This document shows, one piece after another, positions 46,630 to 57,425 of a stretch of DNA of 64,000 nucleotides. The position numbers were made by a program, and so were the translations under genes. Source of the DNA: Phycomyces nitens (Eukaryota > Mucoromycota > Mucoromycetes > Mucorales > Phycomycetaceae). The stretch is taken from NCBI GenBank assembly GCA_022702545.1, contig JAHRBC010000001.1, positions 1,674,001 to 1,738,000 of the forward strand. Direction: 5' to 3'. Within the stretch, counting starts at the first letter, position 1. Each line of letters opens with the position of its first letter. Below the pieces are notes generated by a model. It was not told the DNA's origin. It worked only from the letters and a program-made list of their open reading frames with translations, and made no database searches.

Positions 46630-47615
46630 TGCCCTACATTTAGTGTTTGGCCCAAATGGTAAGTTTATGATACGATTTTAAAGATTGCTTCTTTTTAAAT
46701 TGTTGGGTTAAAGAGTGTGATTATTTATCATTTAATAAATTGCGGTTGGGAAACAATGGTTATGCCAATTAGTTTACTCGCAAAGCATTGGGAATCTAAT
46801 GCAATCTCTCGAGGATTTGTTATGTTATGCACTTGACTGTATGGCTTGCATGCTTCAAAAATAAAAATAATAAAAAAAGAGGGGGGGGGGGGGATCATAA
46901 TGCTTATAGTTGTATAATCAACACAAATATATTTAGCTTACCGAAACTATAATGAGCCTATTGGCGAAATAGCCTCCCGGTTCTTTCCCAAAGAGAGGGG
47001 GCGTCTGAGGAGTAATGGACCGATTGACAAATAAATGTAAAGGAAATTAAAATCCTAATAGATGCATGTGTTTATGTTTGAAAATACAAGCCATTAGAAA
47101 CAGCCCTGGTCTAGGTCTTGATTGGGGTATTAAAAAAGAATATATATGTGTGTGTGGTGCATGCGTTATATTGTATATTTAACATATAGGAAATAAGCAT
47201 CTATACATGTTGGTCTGCAAAGGAATCTTTTGCTATTATTATTATTAGTATTATTATTATGATTGCAGCCCATTGCAACTGCCATTCGAATGGACATCAA
47301 AATACAAAAAAATGCGGCTCAATTACCCTTCTTTCTTGCGCTTCAGAAGCATCGCAACTTTGTGCTTCAAATAAACGCAATTAACATTTATAAGCAAAAA
47401 AGGTGAATATTTGGCTTCTACTTCTTTTTCTTTTTCTTTTTTTTTTCAGATGACGCAAAATATTTTTGTTCAATCAGCGCATACCATTTAAAGCCAGAAC
47501 ACACAGAAAACATGGTTATCCGAAAAAAAACAAAACGACTCTTTCTTGTGCTCTCTTTCACTTCTTTCCCGGGATTGTTACCTTTATTTCAAGGCAACAG
47601 ACAGACGTCAGTATC
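46630..47615. other. Intergenic region upstream of MBOAT gene
   Basis: No gene is supported. A G13 homopolymer lies at about 46881-46893 and a (TTA)n-type tract near 47235-47260. Upstream in-frame codons from 47466 precede the chosen MBOAT start but show no family similarity and are read as 5' untranslated sequence. Confidence 0.4.
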
Positions 47616-49179
47616 ATGTTTTTCATTACAGAAGCATTATCCTGGGCCACTGGGGTGCCTGAACCCACCCTACGCCTCCTGACAACGTTGATGCTTGCCT
47701 ATCCCGTCGCCAATCTTTATAACAAGCTCTATGTCCGACCTCTCCTGAATAACCAAGCTGTAAAAACATCAGAGAGTGACAGAAACAACTTTATCCTCTT
47801 GTCTGGTCTTGCCCTTGCATTCTACTATAACGGCAAGGCAATTTATCACTCACTTGTCACCGTTGCAGTTACCTATGCAATCTGCTACCTCGGCGACCAT
47901 TTCCAGGACCGTCGACTTGCCACTGCTGGTGTATGGGTCTTTAACACGGTGTATCTGCTCCTCGGCTATTACTTTACTAGCTCTGACGACTATGACATCT
48001 CATGGACAATGACCCAGTGTATTCTTTGCTTGCGTTTGATGGGATTCAGCTTTGATTTCCAGGACGGAGCAACTGTCAACTCGGAAGAGCCCAAGACTGG
48101 AAACCCCTTGCCCTTGTCGTTCTCCAACGACACACCTCTGAAGGAGCTCCCAGAGTTTGCCCAGGTTCTTGCATATTCCTTTTTCCCTTCTGCATTCTTG
48201 GTTGGTCCCCAATTCTCGTTCTCTCTCTACAAGCGCTGGTTGAAGGCTCCCTATAACGGCAAGCCAGTTTCTGAGTGGGAAGAGACCCAAAAGGCCCAGA
48301 CGATGTACATGTACCGCTGTGTGGGATTGGCAATCGTCTACCTTGCTGTCCAGCAAATCATTGGATCCAAATACAGCACTTCGTACCTGTTGACAGATGA
48401 TTACGTGGCCTTGCCTCTGTACAAGCGCTTGTTTGTGTTCTGGATGGCCGGTCGCTTCACATTCAACAAGTACATTGGTGTCTGGATGTTGACTGAAGGT
48501 ACGCTGGACCACCAACACATGTTTGGCCCATGGCTGATTTTCAAAATGAACAACAGAATCCCAATTGTTGAGCTGATCTTGTGTATTCCTTTTTTGTAAT
48601 ATAGGTGCTTCTACTCTGTTTGGAATCTCGTACGACGGAGAAGATAAGGATGGTCAACCACGCTTTGATGGCCTGGCCAATGCTTTGCCAGCTGTTTATG
48701 AGACGACCACAACCATTGACAATGTGATTGCGTCATTCAACATCAACACAAACTTGTGGTCAAAGTACTATGTGTTTAAGCGTCTCCGTTTCCTTGGAAA
48801 CAAGAACATTTCCCAGTTTGCAACCCTTGGATTCCTCGCAATCTGGCATGGATTCCACATCATGTACTTTATCACCTTTGCTCTCGAGTTCCTTTACATT
48901 CAATGCGAACTTGTGCTCCGTAAACGTCTTATGCCCAGCATTAAACCCTTGACCAGCCGCAACGATATTTACAAGGTCATCTGGAAGATCGTTGGCTGGC
49001 TCACTTGCACTTCCACTACCGGATATGCAGTAGTTGGCTTTGATCTCCTCAAAGTAGGCAAGGCATGGACTGCCTACAAGAACGTCTACTTTATTGGTCA
49101 CCTTGCAATTGTAGTTATTCTCGGTGCAAATGCTCTCTTGGGCAAGCCTTCGCGTCCAGTGACAAAGAAGATTATCTAA
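47616..49179 (+). CDS. MBOAT lysophospholipid acyltransferase (ALE1/LPCAT3-like)
   Basis: Two exons (47616-48498, 48605-49179) encode 485 aa with many membrane segments. The active-site Asn region is FNINTNLWSKYYVFKRLRFL and the catalytic His lies in FLAIWHGFHIMYFITF, the arrangement of MBOAT5/Ale1-type enzymes that re-acylate lysophospholipids in the ER during Lands-cycle remodelling. Other family features are MGFSFDFQDG and LVGPQFSFSLYKRWL. The ATG at 47616 is preferred over 47466 because the family-like sequence (MFFITEALSWATGVPEPTLR) starts there. The C-terminus KPSRPVTKKII carries lysines near the end, consistent with ER retention. Confidence 0.92.
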
Positions 49180-49488
49180 TTAGAAGAAAAACAAAAAAAA
49201 GAGTGCTTTTTACAAATTCAACCTCATCTTTACTTATAATAAACGTACCTGCCTGCATGAATATATATTTTTTTGTCTTTTTGCAGATCATTTCTCTTGA
49301 CTGAGCTTGTCCCCTGTCGTGGTTCATTTTTCTTTTTCTTTCTTTTTTTATTGCTCAGCTTATAAGCAGTCACAGGCAGTCTTGCCTTACCCTTCTTGTC
49401 ATTTTTTTTTGCTATTAAAGAGCGCCTTTTTCTTTTTCAACACAGCTTCTCTGCTCTATTATCAACCCAAAAAGCTTGGACAGGATCA

Positions 49489-50604
49489 ATGATGTTGGCC
49501 CATTCATCAGGATCTACAACGGTCGCAGCCACAGCCATGCAGAGTCTACCTACGATGCCCAAACACACAACGCCCCCACCGCCCTTTTGGTTTGGTGGTG
49601 CGGCTTCTTGTGTGGCAACCTTTGTTTCCCATCCCTTTGACCTCACCAAAGTCCGTCTCCAGACCGTAAAGCGGATCGACGCACCCTGGAATAGTCCAGA
49701 GTATGCCAGCAGATCGTTACGGCCGACTCGGATGGTAAAGACCATGTGGACCATTTGCCACACAGAGGGAGTTGGTGCATTATACAGCGGTCTATCGGCC
49801 AGTCTCTTGCGCCAGGGTACATATTCTACTATCCGCTTTGGCCTTTATGACCGGTTCAAATGGATGGTGGCCGGAGACCAGAGTAAGTCTGCCAGTGGAG
49901 AGCATTAATGATGGTGATGATTATTATAATGGGCTGACAAGGAGTGCAATAGAACCCACATTTGCTCAATTGCTAATGTGCTCTACTGCCGCTGGGATTC
50001 TCGGAGGCGCATTTGGAAATCCAAGTGATGTAGTCAATGTTCGAATGCAGAACGACGGCCAGCTACCCCCAGCCGATCGGCGTAATTACAGAAATGCAAT
50101 TGACGGCATGGTACGGATATGTCGGGAGGAAAGTCCTCGTGTATTATTGAGAGGGCTTGGGTCAAGTACCAACCGGGCAGTCCTGATGACGGTGTCTCAG
50201 ATGGCAAGCTACGATGTCTTCAAGGACATTTTTCTTGGTAGACTGGGTTGGAAAGAAGGACTTGCAACTCATTTTGCCACCAGTCTATTAGCAGTAAGTC
50301 GCTTTGGAGCCCAAAGACATTATTAACAGTGCTTTAGGGTCTCGTAGCCACCACCGTATGTGCTCCTCTAGATGTGGTCAAGACTAGGATCATGAGTGCC
50401 CATGCACACGATGGAAAACACCCTCTGAGAATCATGATCCACATGGTCAAGACAGAAGGCTTTGGGTCTCTCTTCCGCGGTTGGATGCCAGCATTTGTGC
50501 GACTTGGACCCCACACAATTGTGACTTTTATGGTTCTTGAGAGAATGAGAGAATGGCACACCCAATGGACAGCCCAAGCTAATCAGACCCTAGAAACCCT
50601 TTGA
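49489..50604 (+). CDS. Mitochondrial carrier, dicarboxylate-carrier type
   Basis: Three exons (49489-49882, 49953-50293, 50338-50604) give 333 aa. The three carrier signatures are present: SHPFDLTKVRLQT, GNPSDVVNVRMQN (degenerate, with Ser in place of an aromatic or Leu) and CAPLDVVKTRIMS. Six membrane helices in three repeats are expected. The sequence GLSASLLRQGTYSTIRFGLY and the NPSDVVNVRMQ repeat match dicarboxylate carriers (malate/phosphate exchange, Dic1) better than other SLC25 groups. The N-terminus before FWFGGAASCVATF is a 35-residue polar extension. It converges on the ABC ATPase gene with only about 90 bp between stop codons. Confidence 0.88.
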
Positions 50605-50694
50605 CTTTATTTGTACACCTTCATCTCATTGTAGTATATCATTATTCTTGCTTCACTATTAGACCTCTCCCCCTCACCCACCCACGCTCCCCCC

Positions 50695-52533
50695 CTATAG
50701 CTTTTCATTTGCATCCACACCTCCCGCACCGAGTTTGAACCGTCTTGTAACCGCACGCGGAATCTCTTCTTCATGATGAGTTACCATAATAAGCGTCTGT
50801 TCTGGTCCCATATGGTTCTCTAGCCAAGTATTGACCTTGTGAATCATTCCAAGATCCAGTCCTTGGAATGGCTCGTCCCAAATAATAAGTTCTGGCTTTT
50901 TAACCTATTGGCCCATCACTTTAGATTGATGTTCAAAGACTATATAAAAAGATAGAAAGAAGAAGTAAATTCTTACCAACGACCGGACCAAGAGCACCAG
51001 ACGCTGCTCACCAGTCGACATGTCCTGCAGCCGTCTGTGCTCCAGACCACTCGTCCCAAATTCACCAAACAATCGCTCGATTATCAATGTCTGTTCTTCA
51101 GACAATGAACGGGCCACAACCCCATCAAAGAAGCCAGTCCCGGCTGCTTCCAGAGCAGTCATCCGTTGGTTAAAATAGAGATGAATCTCTGGGCTCACAA
51201 GTCCCACACGGGCCTTGATGTCCCAGATCGACTCTCCTGTGCCTCTCTTGCGACCAAATAGCGAAAGATCATTTGAATATGCTTGGGGATGATCTCCTGT
51301 CAAGAATGACAGCAGAGTAGTCTTTCCTGACCCATTTGGGCCCAACAGAGCCCATCGATCGCCCTGACGAACAGTCCAAGATATATCATCGAGGATCTTG
51401 CGTTGATTGTAAATCACATTCACACTCTTGAGTTCCACCACAGGAGCACGTAAATCGCGGGTCTGTTCTTCTTTCGAGAGAGCTTCTTGACGGTAATTTT
51501 GCTTCTCTGCTGCTTCTTTTTCTGTCTGTGGAAGAATATGCTGCATATAATGTGCAGGGGTTCCATCCCAAACGATATTCATGTTATCCAGGCACACAAC
51601 ACGTGTAGCCCATTCAGGCATCTCGTCCTGTGGGCGCTGTACAAGTACGACTGGTGTGCCTCCAGGCTTGGTAGCCAGGACTTCCAAGGTGTCCAATAGC
51701 TTCTTACGGTGCTCGATATCCAATCCCACTTGGAACCAACAGTTAGTTAAAAGTTGTATATAGGCTATAAACCTTACTCAGTGGTTCATCCAGAATCAGG
51801 ACTGCAGGGTTCCCTAGCAATGCTCGGGCAATTCGGGCACGTCGGGTCTGGCCATTCGACAGCTTCACAAATGATAGTGGCAGGAGATGGACCAAATCCA
51901 GCTTATTGGCCACCTCTTTAATCTTTGCATCTGATTTCTCTCTGCTCTTGAGATAATCTGCCAATGTCAGATCATTATCGGGATCACTAGGTACAAATAT
52001 TATTAATTAGATGCACAATGTCCATCGATGCGCACTGCTGCATATACTTTACAGCACTATACCTGAAATTGAACCGTTCTTGATAGTAATGCTGGCCGTA
52101 CGAGAACATGGCCGAGTTCTCTTGAAAGGACACCAGGTGGATCTTGTCTGACAAGGTGCCTTTAATGGATTCCAATAATGGCCATTTGGCTGCTCCTGTA
52201 GGTTTGATTGAATGTTGTCCTGCAAGTGCCTTTATAAATTAAAATAAGAGCTTTGTATTTGAAGAAGAAAAAAAAAAAGGGGGGGGGAGGGACGTGAAAT
52301 ATTTTGTGGCCCACCTCTGCCAGAGTAGTCTTTCCGGCATTAACTGGCCCAGTAATGACCAAGTGTTGGTTTTCGGGAATGTTCAATGAAAGATTCTTGA
52401 ACACGGGATCCTTGATTCCAAAGCGATGGACATTTGCCTGATCAAATGTCACCAAGCTTTTTGTGCTTTGATGGCGAATAAATTGGCTACAAGCCAAGCC
52501 TTTTGCTCTAAATTGACGTGTTACTGTAAGCAT
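50695..52533 (-). CDS. Twin-NBD ABC ATPase without membrane domain (ModF/YDR061W-like), probably mitochondrial
   Basis: The minus-strand gene starts MLTVTRQFRAKGLACSQFIR, a likely mitochondrial presequence. NBD1 has a Walker A variant, ITGPVNAGKTTLAE, signature-like LSNGQTRRARIARALLGNPA and Walker B VLILDEPLS. NBD2 has LLGPNGSGKTTLLSFLTGDH, signature MSTGEQRLVLLVRSLV and, after an intron, LIIWDEPFQGLDL. There are no membrane helices. This is the layout of bacterial ModF and yeast YDR061W, soluble twin ATPases of unknown function. NBD1 has V-N in its P-loop and Asn in its signature, so it may be less active than NBD2. The C-terminus is VTRRFKLGAGGVDANEKL. Confidence 0.86.
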
Positions 52534-53117
52534 AAAAGCTAGTTTGTATTAAAGAGGTTTGAATAGACAAAAAAGAAAAAGTATATAGACTCTAGATGCT
52601 TGGAGTAAAACCGATAGCCACCACATCCAAACAAGGCAACACTTTTTTTTTATAGATCCCGAAGGCCAATGCTGGCTTGTACACCCCATTATCAGTCGTG
52701 AGTCAGAGAACGTGTTACCATGTCTTCTTTTTTCTTTCTTTCTTTAATGTGAATATCTAGAATTCACAATTGAATTCATGGTGTTTGTATTTCTGCTTGG
52801 TAATTTACTGTTTGTGTATGTGTGTGTGTTATGCTAATTCTGTCAGAATCTCCTTTAATACTAGAAATCTTGGCTTTTAGGTAATCTTCAAGGTTGGTCT
52901 TGTTTTAATAGCCACGATGATTTTTGTGGAATGTAAAGATAATTAAACGTGGAGAAAAAGAGAATAGAATAAATATAATTTTATTCAAAATATTCTAGTA
53001 AGCAAAATACATTGAATTAATAAAGATCAAAGTATACTGGCTTTGCATGTAAGAGTATTACGCTCACTTGCTCGATATATAAAGTAAATTAGTGTATCGG
53101 ACATTTAAAATTGCTAT
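52534..53117. other. Intergenic AT-rich region
   Basis: Nothing codes here that I can support. The first 30-60 bp upstream of the ATPase start may hold its promoter. A short GT-rich tract (about 52806-52830) is present. Confidence 0.4.
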
Positions 53118-53412
53118 TAAATAAAGGTGGGATATTTTATCTGATAAAATATTAAGGTTTCGGACGGAATTACGATTAAATAGTTGACATACCTGCTATT
53201 TTAGCAGTAGGGTCAAATAAATCATTGTGTACTATCACTATTCATTTTTGATCAGTTGGCCAATACGACTAATGACATACTGAAACAAATAGTAGCAGTA
53301 CACAATGATTTATTTGACCCTACTGCTAAAATAGCAGGTATGTCAACTATTTAATCGTAATTCCGTCCGAAACCTTAATATTTTATCAGATAAAATATCC
53401 CACCTTTATTTA
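53118..53412. mobile_element. Foldback/MITE-like element with perfect 116-bp inverted arms
   Basis: Arms at 53118-53233 and 53297-53412 are exact reverse complements over 116 bp, separated by a 63-bp spacer. The outermost bases are TA on both sides, compatible with the TA target duplication of Tc1/mariner elements. It carries no open frame. A decayed Tc1/mariner transposase starts 57 bp to the right, so this may be a non-autonomous derivative or an internal rearrangement of that element. Perfect arms imply recent origin or gene conversion. Confidence 0.8.
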
Positions 53413-53420
53413 TTTTATCC

Positions 53421-53442
53421 CTTTTTTTTTTAAAAAAAAAAA
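53421..53442. repeat. T10A11 homopolymer palindrome
   Basis: A run of ten T is followed directly by eleven A, just right of the foldback element. Similar T(n)A(n) blocks occur elsewhere in this window (about 1530, 10304, 18562, 58749, 61789). Confidence 0.9.
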
Positions 53443-53468
53443 GAATATATATTGCAGAATATGATTGG

Positions 53469-54081
53469 TTATATTATCCAATTGATCAAGAACAAATAGT
53501 AATATACACCATTATTTATGTTAATATTAAGGGTATACCGATCACTATAAAAGTGAGAATAAGCATCGTATTTTGTGTTTCTGCCTTTAGTAAAAAGCAG
53601 GAATCTTGACTCATCACTACAAATGACACTATCCCATCTCAGATTGGCTTTATTGAAGTAATTACCAAATGATAATTGCTTTTCCCCCCATCCACTTTGA
53701 AAGACTGCAACTTTTATAGACCTTGACAAAAATTCATGGTGAATCTACAAATAGTTTTCTGAATTGCAGATTTGGAGGTTGAATTGCCCATTGTGTCGTA
53801 CAAAAATGATGTGAGATCTCCAAGTGTCGCTGAACAATCACTCTTCATTTCGTTGACTAGATTACATTACTCTCCCGCACATTTATAAGCTTGGTAGTTT
53901 CTTTGCGTTTCCTGGGAGACGTGCTTCCAGTATCTCTCCATCTTTTGGTTCTATAGACATTGTGTGTTTTGATGAGAAAAGCACTATAAAAAATAACAAG
54001 AATAAAATGTGGTATTGAATCTTTATTTTGTAGCGTTTTAATCACCATAGTTAGTGGTATGAGTCTGTCTTTAATAGACAT
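53469..54081 (-). pseudogene. Decayed Tc1/mariner-type transposase
   Basis: Pieces of a Tc1/mariner transposase appear in order but in different frames. An N-terminal segment reads RTKRWRDTGSTSPRKRKETT, similar to the first-HTH linker. A second segment (NEMKSDCSATLGDLTSFLYD, then GNSTSKSAIQKTI) resembles the second HTH. Finally LRWDSVICSDESRFLLFTKG carries the central Asp motif of the DDE domain. Frameshifts and stops separate these, and the C-terminal catalytic part is not seen. It is a non-functional relic of a DNA transposon. Confidence 0.7.
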
Positions 54082-54202
54082 CTAATTATTATTATTATTA
54101 TTATTTTAAAAAAAGGGGGTTTACAATTGGCCAATCCATTATTATTTATAACATATTAAATATATGTTATGCCAAATGTAATTTTAAAGGTGGAAAAAGT
54201 GC

Positions 54203-55895
54203 CTATTCCAAGGAATCAACCATGGTCTGTGCGATATGAAGTGTCAGATCGCTATAAACATGGACATAATTATAAGCAATCGTTATCTAGAACCATGCAC
54301 ACCAAACATACCGGTTTGCCCAATATCTAAAATGACTCTTCATTGCAATGATCCACTCTGAAGCATAGGCGTCAATTACATTTTCAGACAAAACATAGTC
54401 TGTGCGACAATAATGGTTTCCGTCTCTGCCTGGAATGTGGCTGGACAACTCCATTTCCTTTTGTTTTATGTCACTCATTGGCTCACAATCTGTAGCCGAA
54501 CTCTCGCTATCACTCCCACTCTCCTCCATACTACAGGTAAGCATATCTGGCAAAGGTTGGTCTACTAGCCAGATGTTGGAAGGCTCAATGGCTATATCAG
54601 AGCTGTTTGTAGGGTGCTTGGCTATATCTTCATCATCGACCCAAGTAGTCGAGACATTTATCTGTGTGGCTGGTTTGGGCTCTGCATTTATATAGCGCCA
54701 AAACGACCTTTTTGCTCTAGTGATCATTGGGCCTGCACCTGCAAATGAAGACCGAATTCCAAGATCAGGGATCTTGGGGATATTTACGGACAAGAGTGCT
54801 TTTCGCTGAGCACGCTGGATCTTGACTGGGTCTATTGTGGAATAATCGTCATTGATCATTGGCTCGAGGCGGTATCCTAGTGGATCAAAGGGATGAAAGA
54901 TGTTGAATACTCGAGTACGCGATGGAGGCCGAAAATGCATATAGTCTAGTCCACGGAATATGAGGCCAGCCGCTAAAAATTCCAAAAGAAAGAAAGACAC
55001 TTAATACAAGTCCATTTAAATTGCTTGGTTACCTATAGGACTTCCGCAGGTAAACAGGGATTTGATAGGAAAATCTAGCTTGGGAACCTTTACATCTGGC
55101 CGTGCACACACATATTTCTGGTCTTGGACTCCATCCCAAGGAGGCAATCCATCTTCAGGAAGCCATTGAGAAGATGCAATGTCATAGCCAGCTATGCCCC
55201 CGAGAGAGAACCCGACCATATGCACCTGGCCCTGGTTTTCCTTAAAGTCGGGATGGTCTGCCAAATGGTCGTTGTAAATCTTGTTGGATTGGTCACAAAT
55301 GGTATCAATTATACATTGGTTATGGGGCTTGGTAAAGTCTAATCCAATTATCCCTGTCAGCAATGCCGGTTTTGATGGCTTAAACTATAGATATACTTTA
55401 CAATACATGCAGTCCAATAGCCAATGGTTTGTTGCCAGTCGCACTTTGGGCACTGTGCTGAGCGAAGACTGGTCCATCTTGGTATCTACAAGTAGATGTA
55501 CAACACTGTGCCATTCTTTATATATGTTGGTCAATACATGATGTGTCCATATATCTCAATGTCCTTACCTACGGGGACATATTTGACTCGCAGCCGATGG
55601 GTCGGAAATTGGGTTTGTAGCACTTCTTCGGTGTTCTTTTGCATAGTTGCAACTGAATAGGACTGAGGTTATTAAAGAGTACTTGCAACAAGGTAGATAT
55701 TATTATTTTTACCATGATGCTCGATATTCCCGTTTTCTTCATATTGCTGACCCATTCCATGGATGAAGATGACAAGATGATCTGAATGACAGGTGTGAAT
55801 GAGGGATTATGAAGCCAACAAAAAAATAAAATATAAAAAAAAGTACCAGAGATTGGCTCGAGAGGTATTTCGGTAATGATAGGAGGCGTAGTCAT
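54203..55895 (-). CDS. DDHD-domain intracellular phospholipase A1
   Basis: A multi-exon minus-strand gene starting at 55895 (MTTPPIITEIPLEPI). Exons give HLVIFIHGMGQQYEENGNIE, QTQFPTHRLRVKYVPV, HNQCIIDTICDQSNKIYND, then the nucleophile elbow MVGFSLGGIAGYD (G-x-S-x-G), FPIKSLFTCGSPI, and AAGLIFRGLDYMHFRPPSRT with FNIFHPFDPLGYRLEPM. The DDHD region continues to SEWIIAMKSHFRYWANR and, after a final intron at about 54227-54288, DLTLHIAQTMVDSLE. These enzymes hydrolyse phosphatidic acid or other phospholipids at the Golgi/ER or mitochondria. A Ser/acidic insertion (CSMEESGSDSESSATDCEPM) lies within the domain, as is common in this family. Confidence 0.85.
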
Positions 55896-57425
55896 TGGGA
55901 GACAAACAATAAGACTGTGAAGATAGAAACTAAAAGGGAAAAGAAAAGGGTCAAGTATCTTGTATTAAAGACCTTTAGATCAACGTCACCAGTTCTCCCG
56001 CATTCATCCCAAAATAAAATAAAATAAAAATAAAAACATATAAAACGGTAATTCGGCTCGACTAGGAGTATTATTTTTGAGATACCTTGTAGGCTTATTT
56101 ACTATAGTTATTATATCAGATCAAATCCACAGTCCAAATCTGCCACCAAGAAACAGACTGTATTCAATTCAACTATAGACAAAATATATCGATATTGAAT
56201 GAATAAATAAAGGAGGTTGAACCAGATGAGCATCAAAAATGTGCTACCATGTGTCCTTGTTGAACATGATTACAAAAGTCTATACATCACACAAACCATT
56301 CAAATTTGACAATGAAGACAAAGAATGTGAAGAGTATCACCACTGTACTACGATGGACCAAAGATATTTGAGAGAAATAATTAGCCACAATCCAAACACA
56401 ATATGTGCATTTTCCCTTTCAAAACCACTGTTCTTGGTGATTTAAAGCCCATTGATGTCTTTATTGGATTAGATTATTCCCAAAATACTCGGTATTGGTC
56501 CAATTGGAACACATTCATTGAATTGCCAGAAACACATCTTTCTCATCTTCAACCTAAAAGTGGAATTGTCCAATATACAACTTTATAATAAACTACCAAG
56601 ATCTAGCCATAGTTCTGGTGACAAAATTGATGTGATTGAATACGAGAATTAATTATTTGCAATTGGCAAAAATAGATTCTGCAGATTGCCAGTACGTTGC
56701 AATGATCCTGACGCTTCAAGTAGCCATTAAGACCGAATCATTATTTTTAGCAAGTTCTTTAAAAAACAGGACAATGTAAATAGCCTAACAAGAATGTCAA
56801 TTGGTCCAATTGGTCCAGAAATACAGCCGAGACCAGTTGCGCAGTATTCTAGTGACCAAAAGAAAAATGGCAGTATAAATATTTACCGCTATCTCTGACC
56901 AAATGGCTCTTGGTCTCTGTTTATTAAACGCATTGTAGATTGAAGCGATTATATAACAGGCTTGACAAGCCTTGCCGATAATTAAAAGTCTAGCCAAATC
57001 ATTTTTTAATCTTTAAGAATGTACTTTACCCTCTACCTTTTTGAATGTAAGATGCGCTTTGTGTATATGTTGTCAGTCTTTCTAGAAGCATAATCAGACA
57101 GCCCCATCTCAAGAGAAACCCATTATATATATATATATTATTATTAATAATATTTTAATTATTTCGATTCACATTTAATAATATACATCACATCCCAGAA
57201 AATAATATAAAGTCCTAATAATCCAAGGTCGTGTTTTTGTTTAAAAGAAATTAAATGATCCACAATTCATGACACTAATTGCAGTAAATGTTGAAAATGT
57301 TGAAAATGATGATGATTAGCTTTTTAAAACAAAGCAAACAAACTAAATTGCCCTACAGTATAATATGTGGATAGTAAGGTTGAAAGGGTAATATAGATAA
57401 TTATAAGCACTATAATAATAGCGAT
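55896..57425. other. AT-rich intergenic region
   Basis: No supported gene lies in this 1.5 kb. A frame at 56403-56588 (+) contains DYSQNTRYWSNWNTFIELPE, but I recognise no family and see no splice context. (AT)n near 57124-57139 and short AT blocks near 57150 are present. The last part is 3' flank of the ABCB gene. Confidence 0.4.

Noticed and set aside
48000..48518. 172-aa minus-strand frame inside the MBOAT gene
   Set aside because: Antisense shadow of a well-supported membrane acyltransferase exon; no independent motif.
56239..56588. Overlapping + strand frames after the DDHD gene
   Set aside because: No family similarity, no splice support and composition like the flanking AT-rich DNA.
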